This document shows positions 20,884 through 33,527 of a DNA stretch of 50,923 bases, one piece after another (the stretch's first letter is position 1; the number at the start of each line of letters is the position of its first letter). Position numbers and translations under genes: made by a program. This stretch comes from Podaxis mareebaensis (taxonomy: Eukaryota; Basidiomycota; Agaricomycetes; Agaricales; Agaricaceae). The notes beneath the pieces are model-generated. The model was not told the DNA's origin and did not search any database. It saw only the letters and a program-made list of their open reading frames with translations. The stretch spans positions 1-50,923 of the forward strand of contig JAEUWP010000572.1 of the NCBI GenBank assembly GCA_018524725.1, given 5' to 3'.

Positions 20884-22632
20884 TCACTCCTGCCTCAAAA
20901 ACGCATCCAACTCATCATCCAACTCCTGCTGCGTCTTCCTCGGTCGATCATCACCCCTCCTAGCACCCCTCCTCGCATCCCTCGTCTCTCTCCTCCCCGA
21001 CCCACCTCTCCTCTTCCGTCCACCATCAGAATCAGCATCTGCAGGCGACAACCTGTCCCACAACGACCCCGAACTCGACTCACGTTCCCGTTCTACATCG
21101 TGATCACCCCCACGTCTTCGAGCCCCGCGCGTTCCGTGTTCACCATCCCGATCCCGACGTCGTCGTGGTAAAGGCATCATCAGCCGGTCTTTCAACCCTA
21201 ATCCAGTTCGTTCTGCAGGATTGCGGTCGTTCTCGAATAGTGTCGGGTCGGAAAACCGGTCGAGCAGTGTTCGACCATCGTTCGCGATATAATCCGACCG
21301 CATTTTAGACGGAGGTGAAGGCGGCAACACGTCAACTTCCGGTGGTGACGTTGACTTGTCTACTCCTGTTTCTCCATCCGCTGTTACACCCTCCGAGTCG
21401 GATTCGCGTAGGAACGAATCCAATTCAGCGTCCAACCTCCGTTTCTCCATTTCCACATCCACCAAACTATTCCCTCCCCCATCGGCATGATTAATCCGAG
21501 CACGTTTTACAGGGGGAGGATCCCGCCCATTGAACAACTCCTTCCCCGCATCCTCGCCATGTTTCTTGTAAAATTCACTCTCGTGTTTTGCCCCTTTTTT
21601 CTTGACATCGTCAAACCTCGCCCAACGCATCTTCAAAACCCCGCGTAGCCCCTCACTCACGCCGAGTGAGCTATTGATCCTCGTCTCTGGGGGCCAGATC
21701 GTCATAGGTATAGGTTTCGCGGTGACGAAACCGTCAGCGTCATGGTCAGGTGTGAAGTTTGCATCGTTAGAGGCGGTGGTGGCTTCTGTGGCGGGAGAGG
21801 GTTTTTGTAGAGAGGCAAAGGCACTGCGGGCGAGCGCGTTGGAGGGGTATACGAGTATACATGTTTGATCGTTTACCCATTCGAGGCCGAGAGGAGTAGT
21901 GTCGAAGTGTTTGGCGTAGGCGAAGAGGCGGGCGGTGGGGAGGTGTGAGATTGGGGTGCCTTGCAGGAGAATTGCGTTTGCGCGGTAGCCGACGTCTGTT
22001 GGAAGGGGGTGGGTGAGGCGTGAGTTGGTGTGGAGATGTGGCGTACCTTCATCCATTTCGACTTCGTTGTCCTCAAGAGTTTCTTTTACCCGTTTTGAGC
22101 GGTCGAATATGATTTCTGTTTCGTCGTCGTCGTGTTTGCGCTGCGCGCAACATTGCACATTGCGCAGTAGCGAGCATCACAGAATGCGCCGCAGAGTACG
22201 CGGTTCCAAAGGGGATTCAATGCGGGTTCAGTGCGCCCATTAGAAGTTGTCGAGCCGCCAGGAGAAGATAGCACATGAGTGACGAGAGTGAGCGTGGCCA
22301 ACAGATGGTCAAGAACCATTTAACAAAGAGCATCCGACGGCGAGCAGAAACAAAATCTTGAATCAGGTTTTTGTACTTCCATCAACCAAAGGGCCTGCAA
22401 AGCTCACCTTGGCACTTCGCGCTGCAGCACTCGCGTCTTCGAGCAAATAAATCTTGGTGTTCCCTATACGACTCCTAAGTGGGTTCGAATTCGAACGAGG
22501 GTCATCGGCCTCAGATGTGGTAGGGAGTTGATGTTCGTAAGCGATGCTGTCATCGTAGGAGAGAGTATTTTGTGGTTGGTCATCCAGTTGGATTTCCGTG
22601 GTGGAGGACACGAGGTCTGTGGCTACGTCCAT
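20884..22632 (-). CDS. NCBP3-like nuclear cap-binding subunit, intact copy
   Basis: Two exons (22632-22408, 22140-20884) with a 267-base intron give 493 residues; the AAG|GTGAGC donor and GCGCGCAG acceptor keep the frame. Residues about 127-187 (RANAILLQGTPISHLPTARL ... LEWVNDQTCILVYP) match the RRM-like domain of NCBP3 (DUF2414). It is followed by an arginine/aspartate-rich stretch and a C-terminal repeat-like LDAELDSFLRE / LDDELDAFLRQ motif resembling the FoP C-terminal duplication. NCBP3 binds the mRNA cap together with NCBP1 and links to mRNA export. A nuclear RNA role is therefore likely, but cap binding is not proven by sequence alone. Two relics of the same exon 2 lie at 4660-4966 and 11190-12320. 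This is the only copy with exon 1 (ending SRIGNTKIYLLED...RSAK). It shares a 206-base promoter with KRR1. Confidence 0.72.
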
Positions 22633-22838
22633 TGTGACCAGCAGGGAGGGGATAGAAGGAGAAAAGGAGAAGGGGAGAGAGCAGCGGAAAGGGTCGTGGG
22701 CCGTGATGTTGTGATGACCACATCAACAAACAAATCACTTCTCTTGAATTTCATCCTTCGTCTTTGGCAGATTTCGAGCTTCATCTATCTCTTCCCTACT
22801 TCTTTTCCTGCTCTATCAAACATTTGGGAAACAGAGTG
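22633..22838. promoter_or_regulatory. Shared divergent promoter, NCBP3-like / KRR1
   Basis: Only 206 bases separate the two start codons, so both 5' leaders and promoters must lie here. A purine-rich stretch at about 22650-22690 and a pyrimidine-rich stretch just before the KRR1 ATG are visible. No clear TATA box. Co-regulation of the two genes is possible but not shown. Confidence 0.5.
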
Positions 22839-24725
<1,887 letters not shown>

Positions 24726-25095
24726 GGTTGGTGGACGTGAATTATACTGTGACATTAACATATAATTATGTTGGTGTTCTGTCCACAGACGTTATCGTGA
24801 TCGGGCGTCCTGCCGCATACGAGCAATCAATAGGACTGTGAGAGATCCGCTGCCAGTGGGCTGAAACCCGTTTAGCGATGAGACAGCCTCTGACCAGGAT
24901 CGTGGTGATGGCCAGGGACACCCAGGGGACACTTCTGCAAACTGCACATTGAAACACATGCAGTCCTCCTGGCTTCTCGGGCCAACCTTGCCCATGCTGC
25001 TGGGTCCCTGATCTTCATGGCCACTGCCGCGCTTCATATACATAAGTCATATCCTCGGCGTCTCCGCCTTCCCACCATCTCCTCCGCCGCCCAAG
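24726..25095. other. Intergenic, KRR1 3' flank and next promoter
   Basis: 370 bases between two genes in the same direction. Pyrimidine-rich sequence from about 25050 to the next ATG looks like a fungal 5' leader. No other feature seen. Confidence 0.5.
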
Positions 25096-28000
25096 ATGTC
25101 CTCTTCTCGGGGCCCAGGAAGACCTACGGATTACTCAAGCGACACCATCTCCCAAGTACCGAAGACGCCCCAACCATTAAAAGACTTTAGCAGCGACATC
25201 CCGCTCTGTCCTGTCAGACGCAACCCGTCCGCCGACTCTATGGGCTCTGCTACCCGCAACCTCCCCAATCTGTCCTACTCAAAGTCTGCATCCGGAAACA
25301 ATGTATCTGATGAAATAAGCACAGAGTATAACCCACCCATGAGAGGCAGCGCATCGGTCCCTAGACCCAATCGCGTGCGGAGCCACTATATGTCCTTAGA
25401 CCATGCTATAGCAGACAACTCGCAACCTGAATTCAAGCCGGAACGACTATATGCCGATCAGGGTGATAACAGCTCCGACTCGAGCTTGGAGGACAAAGAC
25501 CACGGTCCGACCAGCCACAGTCGAAACGTCAGTGAAGGACAAGGCTATGCCTACGACTCCTACCCACCCACACCCAACTACGCCCTTGGAAAAACCAGCG
25601 CTACAGAAACCGACTTTCTTAAAACGCCAACGCCATCCCTCTTTCCCCGTGGACTACCCAAACCTCCAAAACGACATCCATTCTTACAAGGCTACGAAGC
25701 ACCTGAATGGAGAACATTTGCAATTCACACGTTGTTCTGTCTCCTCGCGTATCCATTCCTTTTGATCTTCGTGGTCATAGCAAGAGGGCGAACGTTGTTT
25801 TGGACGCGGTTGCTCGTGGGTGCGGGATGTGGGATTGCGGGTCTGTCGTTGAGCGTGAGTTTGCTTGTGCTTGCGAGGAGGCATTTGGAGGCTGCTGGTG
25901 AGTGGTTTGTTGTTTTTTCGTGTAATTGAGGACATATTGAAGAGTATTGGATTCATCAGCATGGGCGACCGTGATACACCAATCAAAGTCCCATGATCGT
26001 CCTGGTATACGGTTAAAGGACATTGCACCACATGCGGAGGATCCAGTGAGCGCGTATAATGGGTTCATGCTGCTATGGAATCGGCACATGTACCCAGGTA
26101 CTGCTCGCAAGAATCGGGCACATTACGAGTATGGGTCGATCCACACCTCACCCTCACCGCCCGTATCTGATTCTCGGTTAAATTTAGCGCCCGACCTTGG
26201 TCCATACATATCATATTCTTCCTCATACTCTTCGGAATCGCTGGGCTTCTCCCATTCATCTTTGGTCGTATAGTAGGCATCGATACACGAGTCGAGGTAA
26301 ACCGCTCCCCTAGCTTCTTTTCCATTTCCCCCCGTCTGATTGACTATTCCACTTTTGATGACAGAATCAACATAAGAATTACTACGAAACCGCGATCAAA
26401 GGTGATATCTCCGACGCAGATGTGGAGAGAGCAAAAAATCTTACTCTATGGTTCAACGTATGTCCATTGTCCAACCCACCTCCACACTCCCAAACCAACG
26501 TCACCACATCTAACTATAATTCTCCATTCAGGACTGGCGACTCACATGGACTCTCGCGCCCTACTCCAGCCACGGTGGTCTTCCTCCCGTCATCGAACTA
26601 CCATGGACGACCACAAACCAGACTGATCAAGTGTACTTTTCCGAGACGACGAAATCACAGTTATTGCCTGATGGGAAGGGATTCGGGACGTTCGAGACGG
26701 ACGTGCTGACTCCTTCGCTGGATCCTCAGAGATCGTCTGCTTCGGTGAGTATGTTGCGGGATGAACTTTCACCTGGGAATGTCGTTAGGTGCGCACTTCT
26801 ACTTTGCGCGTATACAGGTCCTTATACGCAATGCATTTGTAGGCAGCCACGTTGGGGTATCAGGATCAAGTGCGCCAAGATCCCGGACGCGGAGAATAAT
26901 ATGTGAGCGGAACCTAAACATTTATTTAACTTAATTTCTGATGATGAGGACAACAGTCTTCCCATGAGTAAAAACCTTTCAAGGACATATGTGTTTATAC
27001 CGAAGGAGACGGTCGGGAGTTTGTTGGATTATTATCAGAAACCGTTCCCGACCAATTTTGCTCCTCCGACGATGGCTGCTGGTGATCAGGACTGGCCATC
27101 GAACGTTGACCAGAGTAAGATTTTGCGGGCGGGTGAGTTGATTTTTTTGTAATTGAAGAGTCATGAATGATTGTTTCTTGTTTTCCTTTTGTTAGTTGAT
27201 TTCTTTAATAACGGAGTGAATCACGCGTATTGGAGTCGACCGCTCTATCGCATGGGTGTGTATGCTCCTTCGTTCCTAAACGAAATACGAAGCTAGGATC
27301 TTAACGTACTCTCATTCCTCTAACAGGCGAAGACGACACTGGCTTCGTCTCCCTTGAAATCGTCCTCATCCGACTCAACTCCACCTTCGCACCCCAAGGC
27401 AACTTCCCGCTCCGAGGTGACATGCTCCCCGATATCAACGGCACAGCAACCTACATCGGATACGACGCCGCCGTCTGCATCGAGCTATTCGAACCATGGG
27501 TCGTGGAGGTGTATAACTCTACTGTGGGTAACCCAACGACGTTAAGAATTATAGAGAATGGCAATGTGGTGCGGGATTTTAATACGGGAGATGTGAGGGA
27601 AAAGAGGATGGGGAAGGCGGTTGATGATGCGAATGTGAGGAGGGAATTGACGTCGAGGAGGATTCAAGCGGTGTATGAAGCTGCGCATCAGAATAGCGTG
27701 AATCAGATGATTAAGGATAATGGACGAGATTCGTGGTATGTTCCTTCGCCGATCGTATGTCCCACTCCATTACTTGTATACATCTCTCGCCAACCAACCT
27801 CACTCGGTATAGGCTATATCGTACACAACAGGAGAAGGCGCCTTCGGGTACACATCCCTCTCCTCGGAGCACTACCAAAAAGCCAAAGCACTCGGAGATG
27901 CGAGTAACATGTTACCGTACTTTGCCGGGTCGGGCTCGATCGTCGCAAGGGTATACCCAGATCGTGTACTCGCATATGCATATATCAACCCGGTGCAAAT

Positions 28001-28319
28001 GGTCATTGCGCTGGTGGTTGTGTTTGTGCTTGGGCTGGTAGCGGCGTTGTTTGTGCCTAGGTTGCCGATGGGTGTTCCAAGGAGAGGGTTTGAGTTGTAT
28101 TCGTGGGTAGCGGCGTTTTATGCGGATGAGTTGGTTGGTGTTGGGAGGGGTGGTGCGGCGGGTGTGAGTGCGAGAGGGGTTGGAGACGGAGAGAATGGGG
28201 GTGGTGCAACGGGTGTGGTGGGAGGACCTGGGCAGGTTGGGTTACCGATTGGACGGAGGATGGAGATTGCGGAAATTGAACAGCATATTGGGGACGTTAG
28301 GTTCCGGTATGTGCCTTGA
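25096..28319 (+). CDS. Large membrane glycoprotein, unknown function
   Basis: Ten exons (25096-25897, 25960-26128, 26188-26296, 26365-26457, 26532-26788, 26843-26902, 26957-27132, 27196-27255, 27327-27754, 27813-28319) give 886 residues in frame. The first 210 residues are polar and Ser/Pro-rich, probably cytosolic. Two helices at about 212-233 and 238-259 are followed by a third at about 328-350 (IIFFLILFGIAGLLPFIFG). A large domain then carries at least six N-glycosylation sequons (NLT, NQT, NLS, NST, NGT, NST) before a last helix at about 779-800 (VIALVVVFVLGLVAALF). The short tail is rich in Gly and ends FRYVP. The layout suggests a plasma-membrane or secretory-pathway protein with a lumenal or outside domain. 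I do not recognise a family and give no function. The 54-base intron at 26789-26842 was chosen because it alone keeps the frame and avoids an odd cysteine-rich insert. Confidence 0.8.
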
Positions 28320-28912
28320 GAGAGATGGAAAGGGTGTGATTTTGGGCCATTTGAATTTGCCCTGCAAGCTTTTTTTTTATGTAGGACTCGGAGTAGTGAC
28401 AACCTTGACATTGTAGATACCCCTAAATAGTGCAACATCCATCTATTACACAGTGCATATTGTAAACACGCTCTTGTTGCTTTGTGTCTTAGTGCAAAGT
28501 TGGAGTTGGAGATAAGTTGGGGCGTATGCGCTGGCTTGCAGAGGTAGGAAGAGAGGTCGATGGAGCTGCTAAGATATCACGCCTGATAGAGTCATCAAAG
28601 GGGTCCCGCGCTCTTCGCGCGGAAGAAAGCCACCAGTGTTGGTTACTATAGAAATGATTGACTTTCCGCGATGCTACGCTACTGCTGCAAGAAGCCAGTT
28701 TTGGATGAGTGTTTGGTGGGCCATCCCTCCTTGGCAAAGTAGTCTCTTGGTCCGCTCTCTTTGTAACATGAAGAATCGTTATTAGTCAAGCGGGGCCATG
28801 GAACAAAGTGTGGTTTCCAATGAAGAAACAGGTTGAGGTAATGAAACAGGATGTACACGGGTGACAGGTGCAGGATTATAAACAGGTAACTACGGGCAGA
28901 TGGAAACCAAGC
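28320..28912. other. Convergent 3' flanks
   Basis: 593 bases between the 3' ends of the membrane-protein gene and NOP58. A T run at about 28371 and a short GC-rich hairpin at about 28605-28622 (ccgcgc, loop, gcgcgg) are visible; the hairpin could help termination but is unproven. No gene supported. Confidence 0.45.
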
Positions 28913-31111
28913 TCATTCCGACTTTTTCTTCTTCTTTTTCGGCGAGTCACTCGATGGGGCTGCGGCTGCAGCTGCTTTTTCAGCTTTCTTGGCCTTCTTA
29001 GCTTCTTTCCTTGCTTTGCGTTCTTCTTCCGTCTCCTCCTGATGAAAACAGTCAGAAAAGTTGAGGCAAGAGGGCTACTCTGGTTATTCACCTTGGCAAG
29101 CGACTCGTCCTCAGCAGTAGGAGGAACCTCGCTTTCTCTCCGCTTCCGTTTCTTCTCCTTCTTCTCCTTCTTAGACTCTTTCTCCTGTCCAGCCTCCTCA
29201 TCGACATCCATCTTGGCTTCATCCTCCTCTTGAGCCTCCTCTTTCTCCTTCTCAGATTTCTTCTTAGCCCTCTTCTCTTCTTTCGCCCTCTTCTTCTCTT
29301 CCTTCACGTCTAACACAGCCTGCACAGCTGCCTCCATAGGATCGTCGCGCTGCGTCGACACAAAGTCCACAGCATCAGCTTTGGTATTGTATGTCTTTGT
29401 CTCACCGCTCATTGAGAACCGTGCTTGTTTCTTGGCGCCATTTTCGGAGAAGCGGCGTGTGTTGCCGAGCTCCGATTGATGTTCGAGTGCACGGAGGCGG
29501 GATTCGAGTTTGACGCGGTTGTCGAGTCCGATGGAAGAGGCTGATTCTTCGGATTTGCCGTCCGAGTCGGTTAGGGCGTCGACACGTATTGAGAGGGCTG
29601 CTTTGGTTGCTACCATACGAGCCATCTGGGGGAGGGTGGTGGTGAGTTAGATTTCAGTCTGATGATGTTGGCGGTGAAGGCTCGAGGACTTACTTTTCCC
29701 TTTAGTTTGGGAGGTGCTTGGCCAATTAGTGACGCCTGGAAGTTCGTGAGCTGAAAATCACGTCCAGAACGATGGACAGTACGTACATGATAGATAAGAC
29801 CATACTTGGGTGTATCATGTTTAGTTTTGAGTGCACGGAACAATGCTTTCTCGGCACCAAGAATTTGGATTGTACTCGCTGGATGTTTCGCGAGGTTCAA
29901 CAAGCTACCGGCGTGGCTAATCAACCGCGCGCCGACGAGCTCACCAACGAGGGCGGTGAGATTAGGTGCGATAGCATTCATGCGGTTGCGAAGGTATTCG
30001 GCGAGTTGAGTACGGTAGGAGGAAATGGAGATTACTTGGTCACAGAGGGAATGAATGTGCGCGATATCTGAGTCGGAGATTTCGGTGCCCATGGAAATTT
30101 CGGCAGCGGCTTTAAGGACCGCTTCGAGGTCTTCGGGAAGGATGCTAGAGAAGTCTGTTGAGGCCGCGTTGGTACGGAAACCTAGAAGGTAGCTAGGGGT
30201 TAGAGGAGGTTGGGAGATGATGACAAAGGAGAGGGAACCGACCCATATGTCGAATGACTTTTGCATAAGCGATGTTGTCTGAGATGATTTTAGCCATCTC
30301 AGGGAAGTGCCAGCCGTACCATTCCTAGGTGACATTATCAGAGGAGGCACCTATAAAGGAGCTTTGGGACGAACTTTGACACGCATGGCATAAATGTTAA
30401 TTTCTTTGTCGAGATCATCTAGCAGAGCAATGGCTTGGACGACCATGGTATCGACCTTGTCGGGTGAGAATTTGAGTTTGAATCTGAGAAACATCAGAGC
30501 GAGGCCGCATGGAGAATGCGCTGTTATACTGACCGGGATAGGGAGTGTGATAGACCCAGGCTCATGGTAGCAAGGTCTTTGGGGTCCAAGCCATCCAGTA
30601 GCGCAGCAAGCTGACTTCGGATACCACGCCATAGTTCGTTCGAGCCCTCGGATTGGACAGATACGTTGATGCTCAGTTTTTTAGAGATTGAACGACCTGT
30701 CCGAGGAAGGAGGGCACGAAGTCAGAGGTACCCGAAGCACGAAGTATATGAAAGGATTTCCCACCAAGATTAGGATCAACAACCAGCAATGACTCTTTTC
30801 CCTTCCCCTTATTGACGACCTCATCGGTCAGGAATTGTTTCAGGCCCTTTCCAAGTTTACCCCCCTGGAGAGCAGTGATATCTTCCACTGCAGTTGCGGT
30901 TGATGTGAATCGATGTAGTGCTTTTAGTTTGAGACTGATGGCAGATGAGAAAATCAACAAAATGCACTGCAGCAATTCAGAGTAAGACATACAGTTTATG
31001 TGCCTTCTCCGGACTCTCGAATTCCTTCCATAGGTCGGCGCTTTCGAGTTTTGCGCTATCAGTAACCTTGAAGAGGCAGTACCCCAGTGCTGTCTCGTAT
31101 AGTACGAGCAT
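28913..31111 (-). CDS. NOP58: NOP58, box C/D snoRNP core protein
   Basis: Nine exons on the minus strand (31111-30993, 30934-30765, 30696-30534, 30483-30375, 30324-30243, 30181-29787, 29735-29694, 29625-29092, 29038-28913) give 579 residues, with every junction in frame. The start [16 protein letters not shown] is the NOP5NT domain. NOSIC lies at about 151-203 ([31 protein letters not shown]). The Nop domain follows ([57 protein letters not shown]). The long Lys/Glu-rich tail ends KKKKKKSE. Nop58 forms the core of box C/D snoRNPs with Nop56, fibrillarin and Snu13, guiding 2'-O-methylation and U3-dependent rRNA cleavage in the nucleolus. Length is usual for fungi. Its start is 277 bases from the divergent carboxypeptidase gene. 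Confidence 0.96.
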
Positions 31112-31388
31112 TTTGATGTATCAGATCCAGGACTTCGTAGAAGAAGGGAGAAAACGAAAACAAAGCGTCTCAACGCCGAGGACGATAACGAGGACCAACT
31201 TTTTCGTGGTGGAAAGAATTTTCAGAACTTTCCCATCAGCGGTGGTGGCCGTGGGAAGATACTTCCTTGTCCGCTGAGGTTCGATCAACTGTAGGGTGAC
31301 AATGATCTATTCCTAACCCTGCACAACCCGGCTGGTCATCCGAGCATTGAGATGAGTGGGAAATGACCTTTGACTTGATACTACCATC
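31112..31388. promoter_or_regulatory. Divergent promoter, NOP58 / carboxypeptidase
   Basis: 277 bases separate the two ATGs. No clear TATA box or recognisable factor site was seen. The two products (nucleolar and secreted) give no reason to expect shared control. Confidence 0.4.
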
Positions 31389-33527
31389 ATGTTGTGGTCC
31401 TCCCTGTTTCTGGCTTCACTGCTTCCACTAGGCTACGGACATCTCGGCGATAAACGTGACAGCCTAACGCGGACTCAACCCGTTCTACAGCAGAATCTGG
31501 ACAACCATCACCTGGTAGAGCCAAAGCTGATAGTACCGCACCTTTCCTCCGTTGCATCCAGCCACTACACTGTACTGACACACCCGCACTTTCCGAACCA
31601 CCGAGTGCGCGTCAAGAAGACGAATTTCTGTGACCCGACCGTCAAGTGAGTCTGTCTTGCGCCCCAGCAACCTAAATGCGACGTTCACCCCTTCGTCGCT
31701 TGAAGTGTTTATACAGGATACCTTGATGTAGACGCCGGTGCCAAACACTTATTCTTTTATTTCTTTGAGAGCCGCCGCGATCCAGATAAGGGTAGGCTCT
31801 ATGTGCACGTTATCTCTGTACCGCTTCTGAGCTTTGGTCGTCAGACGACGTTATGATGTGGATCAACGGAGGTACGAGCCCTCCCAAGGTTATACATCTT
31901 TTATGGAGCCTGATGCATGGAATATCTAGGCCCAGGCTGCTCTTCAGCGATGGGTCTCTTGATGGAATTGGGTAAATGTCAACCCTATCTTCTTTGACCA
32001 GGTTCAGCTGAAACCGTTGTCCATCTCTAGGTCCATGCAGTATTGATATGACCAATCGCTCCCTTAATGGTACCTTATGGAACCCGTATTCCTGGAACGA
32101 AGAAGCCAACATTTTCTTCCTCGATCAACCGTGAGCGTCATACTCGCAGCCTTGGCTTGGCCGATCTGACTTATACGCCGCAGCGTTGGGGTTGGATTCT
32201 CTTACGCGGATTATGGTGAAACCATCGAGACCACGGAAGATGCTGCTAAGAATGTGCACGCATTCATTAGGATCTTTTTTGAGACGTTCCCACAGTTTAC
32301 TGGTCGCCGTCTCCATTTGGCTGGAGAATCCTACGGAGTGCGTATTTACTCCTCACACAGATTCTTGTGATATTAACGATGCCATCACTACGGCATAGGG
32401 ACGGTACTTACCTGTCTTCGCTAGTGAAATATACGATCAAAATCAGGTCGCCGAGAGGGAAGGAAGATCGACTCTCAACCTCCAAAGTGTACTTATTGGT
32501 AACGGTATAACGGACATCTCAACGTAAGGTCAGTTATTCTCATGCCTTCCTGATACTGACTTCAACCATAGCTTATACCTTGGTCGGTACGAAGTCGAAT
32601 GTGGTAGAGCATCGTTAGACGTACCGTTCCAGACGATATCTGCCTGTGTGCGGATGAAGATGGCTGTGAGTTCCCAACTCGCCCAGAATCTGATGAACTT
32701 TGAATCAACCTGAGTTGATACACGTTACTATCTCTTAGCTTCCACGCTGCCAAAGACATCTCAAGGAATCATGTATTAATCAATTCGACACCATCAACTG
32801 CCGTGCTGCTGTTAACTTTTGCGATAACGAGTTATCTACATCAATGTGGGCCACCGGTAAGCAGTGCCTACCTAATTATTAACCAGATATCTTGATCGCT
32901 GTAAACAGGCAGGAACGTCTATGATATATCCAAGGCAAGCATATCAGAGACCGGTTTGTAACGGAGCTTACCTCCTGTGATTTTCAGATGTGCGAGGGGG
33001 ATTTATGCTACAAAGAGAACGATGCCATCAAGGCATATCTCGACCTCCCTGAAATTCGCGAGACGTTGGGCGTCGAAATCCCAGGAAATTTCTCTGCTTG
33101 TTCGAGTGTCGTCGGTCAGAACTTCAATGCACATATGGACAAATGGGCAGTACACACCCAAGATTACGTGGCAAACCTCCTCGATCGCGGAATCCGAGTT
33201 CTCATATATGCTGGGACCTACGACTGGCAGTGCAATTGGATCGCAAATAAACTTTGGGTCGAAAAGCTAATCTGGAGCCAAAGCGACGTCTATCAAAAAG
33301 GATCCTGGAGAGAATGGACCGTTGATGGAAGGGCTGTGGGCGAAGTTAAGCAGACCGATTTGCTCAGCTTCGTCACTATTAGAGGGGCTGGACATATGAT
33401 AAGTTCTTTCTCTATGCGCCTATTTATGCATGTTCTAATTCTGGGTTCTTCTATTTACGTTCCCCATGATAAGCCTGCAGAGGCTCTTGCTATGGTGTCC
33501 AGATGGCTAGTTGGAGAAAAGATCTAA
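31389..33527 (+). CDS. Serine carboxypeptidase, family S10 (CPY-like)
   Basis: Twelve exons (31389-31645, 31706-31791, 31845-31871, 31930-31971, 32031-32130, 32184-32337, 32399-32523, 32572-32665, 32739-32856, 32909-32934, 32988-33398, 33459-33527) give 502 residues. A signal peptide starts MLWSSLFLASLLPLGYG. S10 landmarks follow in order: CDPTVNVYTGYLDVDAGAKH, MMWINGGPGCSS, ANIFFLDQPVGVGFSYAD, LAGESYGGRYLPVFASEIY, VLIYAGTYDWQCNW, GAGHMVPHDKPAEA. Catalytic residues are Ser220 (GESYG), Asp422 (TYDWQCNW) and His479 (GAGHM). It removes C-terminal residues from peptides, in the vacuole or outside the cell. Two introns are non-canonical: 32935-32987 starts GC (AAG|GCAAGC) and ends CAG; 33399-33458 starts ATAAGT and ends TTTAC. 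Reading through the second would insert 20 residues directly after the catalytic His-Met, splitting a strongly conserved motif. Confidence 0.92.
33399..33458 (+). other. Probable U2-type AT-AC intron
   Basis: 60 bases that begin ATAAGT, hold a branch-like TTCTAATTC about 20 bases before the end, and finish TTTAC. Removing them joins GAGHM directly to VPHDKP, the usual S10 sequence. The length is a multiple of three, so the reading frame is open through it and automatic gene callers would likely keep it as coding. Confidence 0.75.

Larger units (their letters stand above)
5995..22632. repeat. Tandem segmental duplication of a roughly 9 kb block
   Basis: Unit C (about 5995-13130) and unit B (about 13950-22632) carry the same order: transporter (-), spacer, fragment of an unrecognised gene (-), 0.3 kb repeat, DUF6533 gene (+), NCBP3-like gene (-). 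Transporter exon 2 is offset by about 9.06 kb between the two. A shorter unit A at 1836-5650 has LysM, transporter, an NCBP3 fragment and the unrecognised gene, but lacks the DUF6533 gene. LysM is present in A and B only. Copies are clearly diverged, not fresh. Confidence 0.8.

Noticed and set aside
26745..26817. Intron starting at GTGAGT (26745) in the membrane-protein gene
   Set aside because: Every acceptor tried leads to a stop or the wrong phase for the next exon; the 54-base intron at 26789-26842 keeps the frame.
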